In this document: in pieces, positions 52,235-63,194 of the stretch
How positions within the stretch are numbered: the first letter of the stretch is position 1
Layout of the letters: each line of letters begins with the position of its first letter
NCBI GenBank assembly: GCA_036365515.1
Contig: CM070874.1
Coordinates: 111,835,235-111,899,234 of the forward strand
Direction: 5' to 3'
Source: Torymus aiolomorphi
Taxonomy: Eukaryota > Arthropoda > Insecta > Hymenoptera > Torymidae
DNA length: 64,000 bases
Program-made: the position numbers and the translations under genes
Notes under the pieces: generated by a model
Databases searched by the model: none
What the model was told of the DNA's origin: nothing
Seen by the model: only the letters and a program-made list of their open reading frames with translations

Positions 52235-54880
52235 GTCGGCGATCGATAATGGAGACGTTTATTGAATTGATCGGGACTAATAGTGTCACGGGTTTCGGGG
52301 ATGCGCTGGGGCACGCGAGAAACGGGAGTGAGGATCGCATGCATCGGAGGTAAGATCTTCGTCGCGTTATATATGGGTGTTTATCTGTGTTACATTGATT
52401 TGGTAACGACGAGTGACCTTTCATTCCACTTATTATCAATAAATTATCTGAATTGCGTTTAATTTTAGCGTTTAATTAAGGGCATGATTTGGATAGTTTT
52501 TTTACGGTAATTATTATAAATAAATACGTGATGTACGGTTGATATCCCAAATGTAGATACATTTCAAACTGATTAATAGGAATCCTACGCATTCATTAAA
52601 TAATGGTTTATTTATGCATCAAAACAAAAAATTAATATGAAAAATTTCCCAACTTTGTTCATCCCAAAAACCGAAGCTACGAACAGTCACCACAAATTCA
52701 GCTAGACCTGACAATTTTACTAATTAATCCTCTTACTATGCATCTAATAGCATCTAAAACTCATCAAGTCCAAATGAACAACGATGCCAATTTATGCAAC
52801 GACCCCATCATCCTCCTCCGCGCATAGACGCCACGCCGTCGGAATGCTGCGGTCCCTCTCACAGCACTGATTCGCCGGGGACACTCCCGTAAATCTCGCC
52901 GCCATAAATCAGCCACCTCCGCGACGCAATTTCACAAAGGCAAACGAGCGCGCGAGACGACGGCTTCATTACGCGGGGGGACAGGTTTTACGACGCGACG
53001 CGGACCACTCTCTCGACGCTCTCTCTCTCTCTCTCTCTCTCGCGGCTTAATGGACGGAACCGTACTCGAATCACGAGTCCAGTTGCGGAGAGTCGCCGCG
53101 CCGTGGGTATATATGTATACGCACGTGCGAGCGCCGCTGCTGTGTAGGTACTCCACATATCCTCTGTCTCTCTGCGCGCGCGCGCGCACACAGCCTATTA
53201 TATAAAAAATGCACGGCGTGTACCGTATGGGTATAACTGTATGCGCCAGTGCGCGCGCAATATGTATTACGAGGCAATGGCTGCGAGTGGGAGAAAGAGA
53301 GAGAGAGAGAGAGCTGCTGAAGCTCGCTCGCTCTCTCCCCCAGCGCAGCGTCCGCGAGTCGATAGGACGGCGAGTTTCGTGTGCGTGTAGATGGTTGGTC
53401 TGAGAGTGAGGGGAAAAGATGGGAGGATGTATAAGTAATGGGTGAATGGTGAAGTGATGATGAGGAGATGAGGAGATGATTGTTTTTTTGATAAGGACAT
53501 ATATTAGCTATTAATTGTGGAATACTTTTTGTTTTGCTACTTAAAATATCAAGCTGTCTAATATGATTTGAAGGCCAATTCAATAAATCGAAAATGATTT
53601 AAAATATCATTGTTATTAGAATATGTTATATAACATTGCAACAAAAAATGTATGAAAAATACTACATTGAAAAATTCTTATAAATATCGTTATTGCAGAA
53701 ATTCAAACATAATTAGAATAACAATTAGGAATGGGTTTAGCATTATATTAATTTAAAATCTGAACGAATCATCAAAATATCAACTTCTTAAACGTCTTCG
53801 ATGCGATTAAACACACAACGTTATCTATAAAAAGATAAATTTATTACAGTCCTACTGTCGAATTCAAAAGGTAACGAAGCTGAAAAATCTAATAAATATT
53901 CAAAACACTTGTCAGAGACTTCCCAGCAATTACATTAATATAGCGTGCTGCAGTTCAAATAGATTTAAAAGATAACACTAACCACAAATAAAACGGCAAT
54001 CACTTCAAATATAAATTTGATATTACCATAGGGAAATACTTTTTCTTTTGTAAACCACGTCGCCGAAGGCATCATAAAAAGCTCGGCGCAAACGGAAGGC
54101 TCGCGGGAGTAGTTACGAGATCCCTGGACCGTGATGAGTATAATGCGCGCGTGTGTGCTTATATCAGCGCGAGTTGGGAAGCAGCTGGACCGTGACTCTT
54201 TAATTTCATCTGACGATGGCGCGCAGATGTTCCACGGACGGGGCACCGGCCTTGGCTCCGAGAAAAATAAAAAAGGATTGCCGCGCATATCGTATAATTG
54301 GTCAATTGGAAGCCGTTTGGAGTTGAGTGACGCGCGCTCGGATTGTCGGGACTGTGTTAGATTCGCGTATGGAATATGGTTGTTGGTTTTTGTAGTGAGT
54401 GAGGATATATATACACATTCGGTCGTATAAGATGATGGAAATCGTCTTTAAAAATGTTGAGTGTACGACGAATTAAGGGTTTATGTTATTTTGTTATTGA
54501 AGGTTGATAATTCGACTAATTTTTTCAGTTTGATTGTTGTGGATGCAAAGATTTTATCTTTAGAGTTTTAATATATTGAGAGAAAACAGTGTTGGTACCT
54601 GATGAATATATCAATGCACCTTAACGAACCGCCTCAAACCTCTCAATAGAAATCGTATAAAATATAAGTCAGTTTAGAACTAGAAATTAGCTATTTTCAA
54701 TTTCAAATACATTCAATTACTGATTAGTATATTGATTGGATCGATATATGAGGAAATCCAGAATTTATTTCAACTTTTGGCGTCCCCAAAACCGGTAATT
54801 TTTTTTTTTTTGAAGGTACACCTTCCGGACGCGGTTTTTTGTCGTTGAACGACGACAAGGCACAAAAATGTATAAAAGCT

Positions 54881-55053
54881 TGGATTCCCGTTTTTCTCAT
54901 TCAATTTTTAATTATAAGAAAAAAACTCTTTGATACGTTGTAGTTCTTTATTAAACTTAAAACGTGTCAAAGAGCTTTTTTCAAAAAGTTTAAAATTGAA
55001 GGAGAAAAACGGGAACCCAGAATTGAGTAATAGTGTGGGTATCACATCACCTT
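54881..55053. mobile_element. Palindromic MITE, copy 2
   Basis: Nearly identical to 24934-25120. This copy keeps the right terminus (GTGGGTATCACATCACCTT) but lacks the left one, so the two copies complement each other in defining the ends. Confidence 0.85.
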
Positions 55054-55599
55054 CTATTTAGAATGTCAATAACTGTTACTCTATCTTGAAATCTTTCCCT
55101 GTTGTGTCATGTGTTTACAATCACGCAATAGGCACTTACCACTCAAAATTAATTTTACCAGAGCCCGTACCGTGCAGAAACTTTTATGACTGCAGTTATC
55201 ACATTTTCAAATCCTAAACTAGGAATGACTTTCATGTGTCATTTTACTATTTTAAAATATTTTTTGTTATAAACTTCCTATACTCAGATGATTCAAAATA
55301 TGTCGGATTGTATAAATATGTAGACATTTGAAGTGGAAAAAGACATACTACGTAAAAATTTATATATATGTATAAATGCGGCATTCGAAATTTCAAATTT
55401 TAAGTTTTTCATAAAATTATTTACGATAAATTTTGTTTGTATAGGACAAACTGTTTCTAAAAATATTAACATTTCACGTTTTGCTTCTACAAAGAGGAAG
55501 CTTTGTAACGATGAAAAAAATTTTTGAAACAAAAATGTTCTAAAACATGTTGTAAGACTTTTGGCGATAAAATCCGTTGTTTTTGATAAACAAAATTTT

Positions 55600-55677
55600 C
55601 GTGTCTGTGTGCATGTGCGTGCGTGCGTGAGTGTGTGAGTGTGTGCGTGCGTGTGTGCGTGTATGTGCGTGTGTGTG

Positions 55678-55762
<85 letters not shown>
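55600..55762. repeat. (GT)n microsatellite
   Basis: GT/GC-GT rich from 55600, pure GT from about 55680 to 55762. It is followed by a segment (GGCGATAACTTTTGAACCGA) related to the sequence beside the CA tract at 28.5 kb. Confidence 0.95.
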
Positions 55763-55764
<2 letters not shown>

Positions 55765-55914
55765 ACAGGCGATAACTTTTGAACCGATCGACCGATTTAC
55801 ATCGGACAAAGCTTATTCTCTTCGTTTCAGAGGAGAATAGAGAGAGCACAACCTACTTTTTGATTTTATTAAGTTTCTTTTTTTATAACCAAAAAATGAT
55901 TTTGAATTTTTCGT

Positions 55915-56480
55915 TTTTTTTTCCGAGAAAAAAATTGTTTTTGAAAACAAGTGCGTTTTCTTTCGTTTACGATAACAGGAGTAAAAGTCAATGAATCGTT
56001 TTGAAATTTGGCAGAGAATAAACTTTTTTATATCTAAGGATTCAGTTCTTTGCCCAAAAAATCTGACTGTTGTGATCAAAGATAATTGAGGTTAAAATTT
56101 TTTTATAAATTTCTTATATTTGCATTTTTAAAAAGAGTATTCGATTGATTGACTCAACATTTTTACCACTTATTACACTTATCGAGTACAATATTGCGTT
56201 AAAATTTGTTGATTTGTTTCCGAAAAAAAAATTATTTTTGAAAACAAGTGCGTGTCCTTTCGTTTACGATAACAGAAGTAAAAGTCAATGAATCGTTTTG
56301 AAATTTGGCAGAGAATTAGCTTTTTTATATTTAAGGATTCAGTTCTTTGCCCAAAAAAATCTGACTATTTTGACCAAAGATATTTCAGGTTAAAAATTTT
56401 TTATAAATTTCTTGTATTTGCATTTTTAAAAAGATTCGTTTGATTCACTCAAAATTTTCACCAATTATTACACTGATCCA
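55915..56480. repeat. ~299-bp tandem repeat, two units
   Basis: AAAACAAGTGCGTTTTCTTT near 55944 recurs as AAAACAAGTGCGTGTCCTTT near 56239. Both are followed by CGTTTACGATAACAG and AAAGTCAATGAATCGTTTTG. A diverged inverted partial copy lies at about 61800-61925. Confidence 0.85.
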
Positions 56481-56610
56481 GCACAACATTGTGTTAAAAT
56501 TTCAAAAGGTTATGTTGATTTGACATTACAAAACGAGAAAATAAATAGAATATTATTTATATTAATAAAATTAATAATTAAGAAGGGCACTTATGTAAAA
56601 TCACTTTTTT

Positions 56611-56611
<1 letters not shown>

Positions 56612-56688
<77 letters not shown>

Positions 56689-56697
56689 TCTCTCTCT
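56612..56697. repeat. (TC)n microsatellite
   Basis: About 85 bp of TC with one CCC interruption near the end. Confidence 0.95.
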
Positions 56698-56988
56698 TTG
56701 TCTCCGTTACTGTTTCTTTCACTATTTATTTTCCTACGTGATAAGGGTAATTCCTTCTGTCTCTCTCTGATGTCCTTGCTATTTCCCTTCTTCTCTCTTT
56801 CCTTTTCTCTTTCTCTTTAAATTATCTGTCTTTTATTGTCTATCAATTTCTCACTTTAGTATACTTCAATATCCTGGAACAATACTTTTATTGCTTGTAT
56901 TATAAATTAAATGTTGCCAGTTGCAGTTTAATATATGAAATGTCATCTGGTAATGTTTAGAATTAAAACTTATCGATGGTAACGATAA

Positions 56989-56993
<5 letters not shown>

Positions 56994-57056
<63 letters not shown>
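56994..57056. repeat. (CA)n microsatellite
   Basis: About 62 bp of CA. Confidence 0.95.
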
Positions 57057-57057
<1 letters not shown>

Positions 57058-57149
57058 CTCCCCTCTCAAAATAATGTCATTGTTTATACAGTTACGTTTA
57101 ACAGTGACGTAGAGAGATTAAGAAGGTATTAAGATTAAGAGATGTCATT

Positions 57150-58380
57150 AATATAGAGTCGAAGACACAGAGTCATACAGACGTAGTCGAAGAGACAGAG
57201 TCAGAGACACAGAGGCGTAGAGACATAGTCGGAGAGACAGAGTCAGAGACACAGAGACGTAGTGATATAGTCGGAGAGACAGAGACGTGGAGACAGGGAT
57301 GTAGATACAGAGACGTAGAGACAGAGTCGGAGAGACAGAGACATAGAGACAGAGACGTGGAGACAGAGTCGGAGACGTAGAGATATAGTCGAAGAGACAA
57401 AGACGTGGAGACAGATGTGGACACAGAGACGTAGAAACAGGGGCGTAGAAACAGGGACGTAGAGACAGAGACGTACATGTAGACACAGATGTGTAGGGAC
57501 AGAGTCGGAGAGACAAAGACATAGAGGCAGAGTCGGAAAGATAGAGATGTGGAGACGAAGACGTAGAGACAGAGATGTGATGACAGAGATGTGGAAGGAG
57601 AGACGTAGAGGTAGAGACGTGGATACACAGACGTAAAGATAGAGACGTTGAGCAGAGACGTAGAGACAGAGTCGGAGAGACAGAGAGTAAATATAAGGAC
57701 CTAGAGGCAGAGATTAGAGCCAAAGATGTAGAGACAGAGACTTAAAGACAGAGACGTAGAAAGAGAGGGATTAGTGACAGAATCGTTAACAGGGACGTAA
57801 AGACCGTGATGTAAACACAGCCACGTAGACACGAAGGCGTAAACACAGAGACGTGGAGACAGACGTAGAAACAGAAACGTAAAGATAGATACGTGGAGAC
57901 GGAAAAGTAGAGACGGAGACGTAGAGACAGAAATGTAGAGACAGAGACGCAGAGATAGGAAAGTCGAGACAGAGACGTGGAGACAGAAATTAGAGGCAAA
58001 TATGTAGAGATAGTCACGTAAAGACAGAAATATAGAAACAGAGACGTAGAGACAGAGCCCGGGAGACAGGGACATAGAGAAAGGCACGTAGAGACAGACA
58101 TGTAGAGACAGAGACGCAGAGATAGAAAAGTCGAGACAGTGACGTGAAGACAGAAATTAGAGGCAAAAATGTAGAGACAGTCACGTAAAGACAAAAACAT
58201 AGAAACAGAGACGTATAGATAAAGTTGAAAGACAGGGACATAGAGACAGGGAAGTAGAGACAGATATGTAGACGTATAGACGTAGAAACGGAGACGGAGA
58301 TGTAGAGATAGAGACGTAGAGACAGAGAATAGAAACAGAGATATAGAGACAGAGACGTAAAGACAGAGATGTAAAGACAC
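57150..58380. repeat. Imperfect AGAGACGTAGAGACAG array
   Basis: About 1.2 kb built from degenerate hexamer/dodecamer words GAGACA, GAGACG and GTAGAG. All minus-strand frames stay open because of the repeat (Ser-Leu-Arg-Val-Tyr-Cys), which is not evidence of a protein. Related purine-rich DNA continues to about 58720. Confidence 0.9.
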
Positions 58381-58385
58381 CAATT

Positions 58386-58413
58386 GGGGGTTGACGAGCG
58401 GAGCGAGTAGGGG
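58386..58413 (+). repeat. GACGAGCGGAGCGAGTAGGGG motif, single copy
   Basis: The same word that forms the hairpin at 58724-58825, here at the end of the AGAGACG array. Confidence 0.8.
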
Positions 58414-58723
58414 TGTACCTATCAACAAGGAGATAGAAAAAGAGAGAACATTTTTGTGAATAGATAGAAGCAGATAGAGTTAATAAGCGAGAGACAGAGA
58501 GATAAGGACATAAGCAGATCGATTAAGGAAGGGACATACTGATAGAGACTAAAACAGAGATAGAGACACAGAGTAAAGGAGTTAGAGCGACAGAGAAAGG
58601 TAGTAACAAAGGTGCTAGGAGAAAGTCAGAGATAGAGAGGAAGTAAAAAGAATAGACTAATTGACAAGGATAAAGGGACATATAGTCAGCAAGATAGCTA
58701 CAGAGAGAGTGTCCTATCGTAAC

Positions 58724-58825
58724 GGGGGTTGGCGAGCGGAGCGAGCAGGGGGGCGGAGCCTCACTAGTGTGTGTGTGTATATATACTAGGGGGGTACCCC
58801 CTACTCGCTCCGCTCGTCAACTCCC
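58724..58825. repeat. GAGCGGAGCGAG hairpin
   Basis: Left arm GGGGGTTGGCGAGCGGAGCG... (58724-58751) and right arm ending CGCTCCGCTCGTCAACTCCC (58797-58825) pair around a spacer with a (GT)n/(TA)n run and a CTAGT...ACTAG pair. Confidence 0.85.
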
Positions 58826-59061
58826 GACGTTGACCTGTCAACGATTTGATTTGAAATTTTAAAGCATCCTACGAAAATTAATGTACTCATTAATATTTTA
58901 TTTTATAAAAAAATTATTTTATTTACAAAATAGTGTTGTTAGTCAAAGAACTTAATTATAAAAGGAAACTTAAATTATGTAATAACATTTTTGGGACATT
59001 ATAAAACGCGGTGACACATTAAAAAATGTATATACATTGTTAATTTAAAAATTAATGTATT
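58826..59061. other. AT-rich spacer
   Basis: No feature seen. Confidence 0.5.
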
Positions 59062-59175
59062 GTCTATCTTTTCTACGCCACCCAGGAGGTAGATAGAAAG
59101 GCGCGTTTTTTTAGAGGTATCCTTTTCTATAATAATTTTACATACATACAAGATATCATAAAATTATTACAAAGG

Positions 59176-59176
<1 letters not shown>

Positions 59177-59222
<46 letters not shown>
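59177..59222. repeat. (TC)n microsatellite
   Basis: About 46 bp of CT inside the left part of the 1.6-kb element. Confidence 0.95.
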
Positions 59223-59225
<3 letters not shown>

Positions 59226-60109
59226 ATAAGTAAATGGGAGAGATGCCAACTTGATTAGCGCCCCAGTGATAGGCACGAGGTGAGAAGGCGGACGCGAGGT
59301 CAAGGCCTCGCTCTCTGCAATCAGCTCGCCACGAGGTACCATCTCTCAGCATCAGCTACTGCAATTTTCATCGGTTACACTCAACTTATATTCACTGGCT
59401 GTACTCATTGACATCGGACACGCTCACCTACACTTCTCACCATCGTTCACGCATCAACTCAAAGTCCATCGACGATTAGTAGAATCGCTTCGGCTGCAAG
59501 GTAGCAAAACTCACTCTACACGAGGTTAGGTTACCAACCACGTGTTGACACAGGAGCTACATTACCATTTGATTGTTAGTAATTCCCACATGCATCAAAT
59601 CAATAACATTTGTTTGCTATTTTGTATTTAATCAACTTCATTGTACGTGAACCGAGGAGAAAGTTTTTGACAAAACTCTACATTCAACAGCGGCCAAACT
59701 CATATCTCACCAGGTCAGTTATCTCTAGTGAGAGATTTCTATCCAATTCAACACTATGATCATTAATTATAACTCACGTTGCGTACACACAACAAGATGT
59801 CAAAACTCAACTATTTAATTATTGAACACTCAAAATCTTCATAAAACTCAGACTATAATTCCCTTGTAAGACTAGCGTTAACATTGTGATACTAAACATT
59901 TTCCTTTTAGTAGTTACACAAATTGATTGAAATAATATAAAATTGTTAAACTCAAGTTAGCTTAAACTACAGACTGTTAATGAAATAAGTAATTATTGTA
60001 CAGATATATTGAACCTAAAATTGTAAGAATTGTAATTATTGTGCGCTATTATGTTTTATACAATATACAATGATGGTTAAATGTAGCCAATGGTAGGTTT
60101 TGGTATAGT

Positions 60110-60362
60110 TATAGAATTTATAGCTAATGGCCGTACTACCAAGGTGTTTTTTATAAGTAAAACAATTAATTACAACGTTTCGGAGATTTTATTACGTCCC
60201 TCTTCAGGTTATTTAAAACGTATTGTTTCCGTAAAAGAATTTTTGACAATACGTTTTAAATAACCTGAAGAGGGACGTAATAAAATGTCCGAAACGTTGT
60301 AATTAATTGTTTTACTTATAAAAAACACCTTGGTAGTACGGCCATTAGCTACAAATTCTATA
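60110..60362. mobile_element. Nested palindrome, 117-bp arms, two mismatches
   Basis: The arms 60110-60226 and 60246-60362 are almost perfect reverse complements around a 19-nt loop. Each arm carries CCTGAAGAGGGACGTAATAA followed by a (T/C)CCGAAACG segment. That word order resembles the 3' regions of Penelope-like elements, so this may be a head-to-head pair of such ends. Confidence 0.8.
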
Positions 60363-60770
60363 AATATACAATGAATTTAACTTTACTTATGTGTGTGACT
60401 CAGTTTATTTCAACACCCACAGCATGTACTCATGTAACTACAAGTTAATTAAGGTTTACTCAAACAATTCATAATATACATACGTATATAACTCTCTTAT
60501 TATTTTTTATTATCTTCAAAATTTTGTTAAACGGATTAGGCCTTTTTGTGATAATTTTACACAATCATGGTATATAAAATTATTACAGAAAGGGGTACCT
60601 CTAAAAAACGCGCCTTTCTATCTACCTCCTGGGTGGCGTGGAAAAGATATAGACTTTTTATATCTTTCTAAACTTATAAAAGATTTTTACCACTTTCATC
60701 AGCCCTTCTTTAATTTTATAACCCCTCCTTAAAATAGTGTCCAAATAAAATAATTCCAACCCCTTAATTC

Positions 60771-61172
60771 TTTCTGTCTCCACGTCTCTGTCTCTATGCC
60801 TCTGTCTCTACGCCTTTGTCTCTATTTTTCTGCCTCTACTTTTTGTCTCTACGTCTCTGTTTCTACATCTCTGTCACTCTGACTCGGTTTTTACGTCTCT
60901 GTCTCTACGTCTCTGTCTCTACGTCTTTGACTCAGTCTCTACGTCTTTGTATCTACGCCTCTTTCTCTACGTCTCTGTCTGTACGTATCTATCTCTGACT
61001 CAGTCTCTACGTATCTGTGTGTACACCTCTGTCTCTATCTATCGGTCTTTGACTTTACGTTTCTGTCTTCACGTCTTTGTCTCAATGTCTATGTCTCCAC
61101 GCCTCTGGCTGTACTTTCTGTGTCTACGTCTCTGTCTCTACGTCTCTGTCTCACAGACTCTGTTTTTACGTC
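60771..61172. repeat. Inverted counterpart of the AGAGACG array
   Basis: About 400 bp of TCTCTGTCTCTACGTCTCTG words, the reverse complement of the 57150-58380 array. The two lie on opposite sides of the 1.6-kb element. Confidence 0.9.
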
Positions 61173-61180
61173 TCTACTGG

Positions 61181-61470
61181 GAGCCATTGAGGGGGGGGGG
61201 CATTAAGGGAGGGCCATTGAGGGGAGTGCATTGAGGGAGGCTATTGAGGGAGCATTGAGGGGAGGCATTGAGGGGGGCCATTGAGGGGGGCTATTGAGTG
61301 GGGCCATTGAGGGGCGGCTATTGAGGGGGGCCATTGAGGCGGGCCATTGAGGGGGCGAGGAGGGGTGAGGGTGGCGAGGGGGGAATTGAGGGGTCTTTGA
61401 AGATTCTAAAACTCATAGATAGAAACGGATTTCAACGGTGTATTGGGGGGGGCTGAGGGGGAGGGGCGAA
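61181..61470 (+). repeat. G-rich array, GGGGCCATTGAGG unit
   Basis: About 14 variants of (G)GGGCCATTGAGG or GGGGCTATTGAGG at 12-17 bp spacing to about 61350, then further G runs to 61470. The plus strand has many closely spaced runs of four or more G. Confidence 0.9.
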
Positions 61471-62480
61471 GGGGGCTGATCGGTCAGAATTTTTGAAACA
61501 ACTATATAATATAGGAATATATATATAGGTAACTTCGTATCAACTGTTCAGCTGAAAATTTTAATATTGCTCAAAATTTTTTTTACTCATTCCAAATTAG
61601 CCCCAAAACACAAATATAAAGTTTTAGAACAAAATATACAATAGTTCTATTTAATTTGTATATCATATATAAAAAAATAATTATTGTGTACTAGGGCATA
61701 TCTCCGAGAAAGTCATTTCAGACTGCGGCAACGTGTATTAGGACAACGATAAAAATTGACTTTCAAAATATGAATTTCATAAAAATTTCATAAAAACATT
61801 TCATAAAAATATAAAATATCTTTAATCGCAAAAATCAGATTTTTTTGGGCAAAGAAATCGATTCTTAAATATAAAAAAAAATACCTCTCTGTTAAATTTC
61901 AAAACGATTCATTGACTTTTGTTAAGAAGTATAACTTAGTTTTTATATTTGTATTAAACCACTAAGTTGAGCAGAATAGTAGTTAAATATGTTTCAAAAC
62001 AAATATTTATTAGATTATTGCCAATACATACTTTTCTTTCTCAAACTAATGTATTTCTTTAAAATTTTTTACAACAATAATTAATTGTTTGTATAGGATA
62101 CATAAATGAAAAAACAAAAAAGATATTTTTTGTATTAAGTTAAATTGTTTAAAAAACAAAAAAACAACAAAGAAAACAGTTTTATTTATTAATAAAGTTT
62201 TGTTGTGAAAAATTTACTTTTGTTTTTTAAATTTAAAGAATGGAATCGATAAATTAGTTTGAGGAAGCATCTTGCCAATGAATTGGCAGCGGTTTTTATG
62301 ATAGAGTATATAGAAAGGTGTCTTAGAGAAAAATAATATTTTCATTTATCTAGTTGAAACATATATTTTAACTGAAAACCTAAATTCCTATCTAAATCTA
62401 AAAATCTTTCAATATTATTTCAAATGCCATTCCACTATTGCTAAGATTTGAATTCATGAAGACCCTTCTAAAATCTTAAA
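61471..62480. other. AT-rich stretch with diverged repeat copies
   Basis: Contains an inverted partial copy of the 299-bp repeat (about 61800-61925) and the CCAATGAATTGG repeat family copy at 62235-62297. No gene. Confidence 0.55.
62235..62297 (-). repeat. AAAACCGCTGCCAATTCATTGGC family, copy 2
   Basis: The minus strand reads AAAACCGCTGCCAATTCATT, then GGC, then GCTTCCTCAAACTAATTTAT, closely matching copies at 26531 and 63664. Confidence 0.7.
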
Positions 62481-62795
62481 CTATTTAGCATAAAAGGGCC
62501 AGCGATAAACCAATCCGCACGAGTCCACGCACTCCAAATACTTGGCGCGTCACGTCCATCCCATCAGACGACGGAACATTTCGACGTCGTCGTCGTCGTC
62601 GCGGCTTCTCTGTCTTTCTCTATAAATCTCTCTTGAACACTCGGCTCTTCGCGATATATAAGACTCCCGCTCTTCTCCGTAAGATGCATTAATAAAGTCT
62701 GGAGAAAAACGTGCCAGCGCTACGAGCCAAGCTCCACTCTCTTTACGATCGCTCGCCCGCGCTCGCGGCGCTTCTCACGAGCCGGAGAAAATTCT

Positions 62796-62798
<3 letters not shown>

Positions 62799-62839
<41 letters not shown>
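62799..62839. repeat. (GA)n microsatellite
   Basis: About 40 bp of GA. Confidence 0.95.
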
Positions 62840-62841
<2 letters not shown>

Positions 62842-62918
62842 TCCCAGGCGAGGAACATTCGAAAATACCGTAGACGAACGCGCTGCGAATTTCAAAGAGA
62901 TACGGCTCTCCCTCCCTT

Positions 62919-62920
<2 letters not shown>

Positions 62921-62983
<63 letters not shown>

Positions 62984-62998
62984 GTCTCTTTCTCTCTC
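62921..62998. repeat. (TC)n microsatellite with interruptions
   Basis: TC repeats with CCC, TTT and TGT breaks, about 80 bp after the GA tract of opposite strand sense; the two could pair as a large hairpin. Confidence 0.9.
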
Positions 62999-63194
62999 GC
63001 GCACGCATGCGGACTTGTACGGGAGAGTATCATCGACGGCTAACGGGCTACATATAAATACCATACATCTCTGCATCGGCGAATTCACGCACGAGCGCAG
63101 AGGAAGAGCCGGCTTTTATCAGGCCTGCGTGTGCGTGTCTTTGAGCCGATTGAATTGTGTGGAAGAGGAGCCAGTGATAACTGGCGAGTAAGTG

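Larger units (their letters stand above)
47123..54870. other. Gene-free region with serial GC-rich islands
   Basis: CpG-rich islands at about 47600-48010, 48850-49600, 50040-50350, 50770-51230, 51830-52370, 52800-53420 and 54040-54420 alternate with AT-rich DNA. Frames within them show no known domain. Such islands are candidate enhancers or distal promoters of a gene outside the window. Also present are the MITE at 49621 and a double CACGTG palindrome at 52216. Confidence 0.5.
59062..60654. mobile_element. 1.6-kb element with ~78-bp terminal inverted repeats
   Basis: The left terminus (GTCTATCTTTTCTACGCCAC...) and right terminus match as inverted repeats through GCCACCCAGGAGGTAGATAG, AAAGGCGCGTTTTTTAGAGG and TAATAATTTTA. 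The interior has a TC tract, about 900 bp without a recognisable protein, and a nested 117-bp palindrome. Class and transposase source unknown. Confidence 0.85.
62655..63190 (+). promoter_or_regulatory. Candidate promoter and non-coding first exon
   Basis: TATATAAG at 62655-62662 in a GC-rich island, followed by about 500 bp of GC-rich DNA (with GA and TC tracts) and ACTGGCGA|GTAAGT at about 63183-63194, a good splice donor. This would suit a 5' UTR exon of a plus-strand gene beyond the window. No protein is recognisable in it. Confidence 0.35.

Noticed and set aside
55293..55849. His-Thr-rich frames around the GT tract
   Set aside because: Translations of the microsatellite.
57148..58428. 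Minus-strand frames of 128-228 codons rich in Ser, Leu, Arg, Val, Tyr and Cys
   Set aside because: Several frames of the same repeat array are open at once and encode only the repeat; no domain, start context or splice signal.
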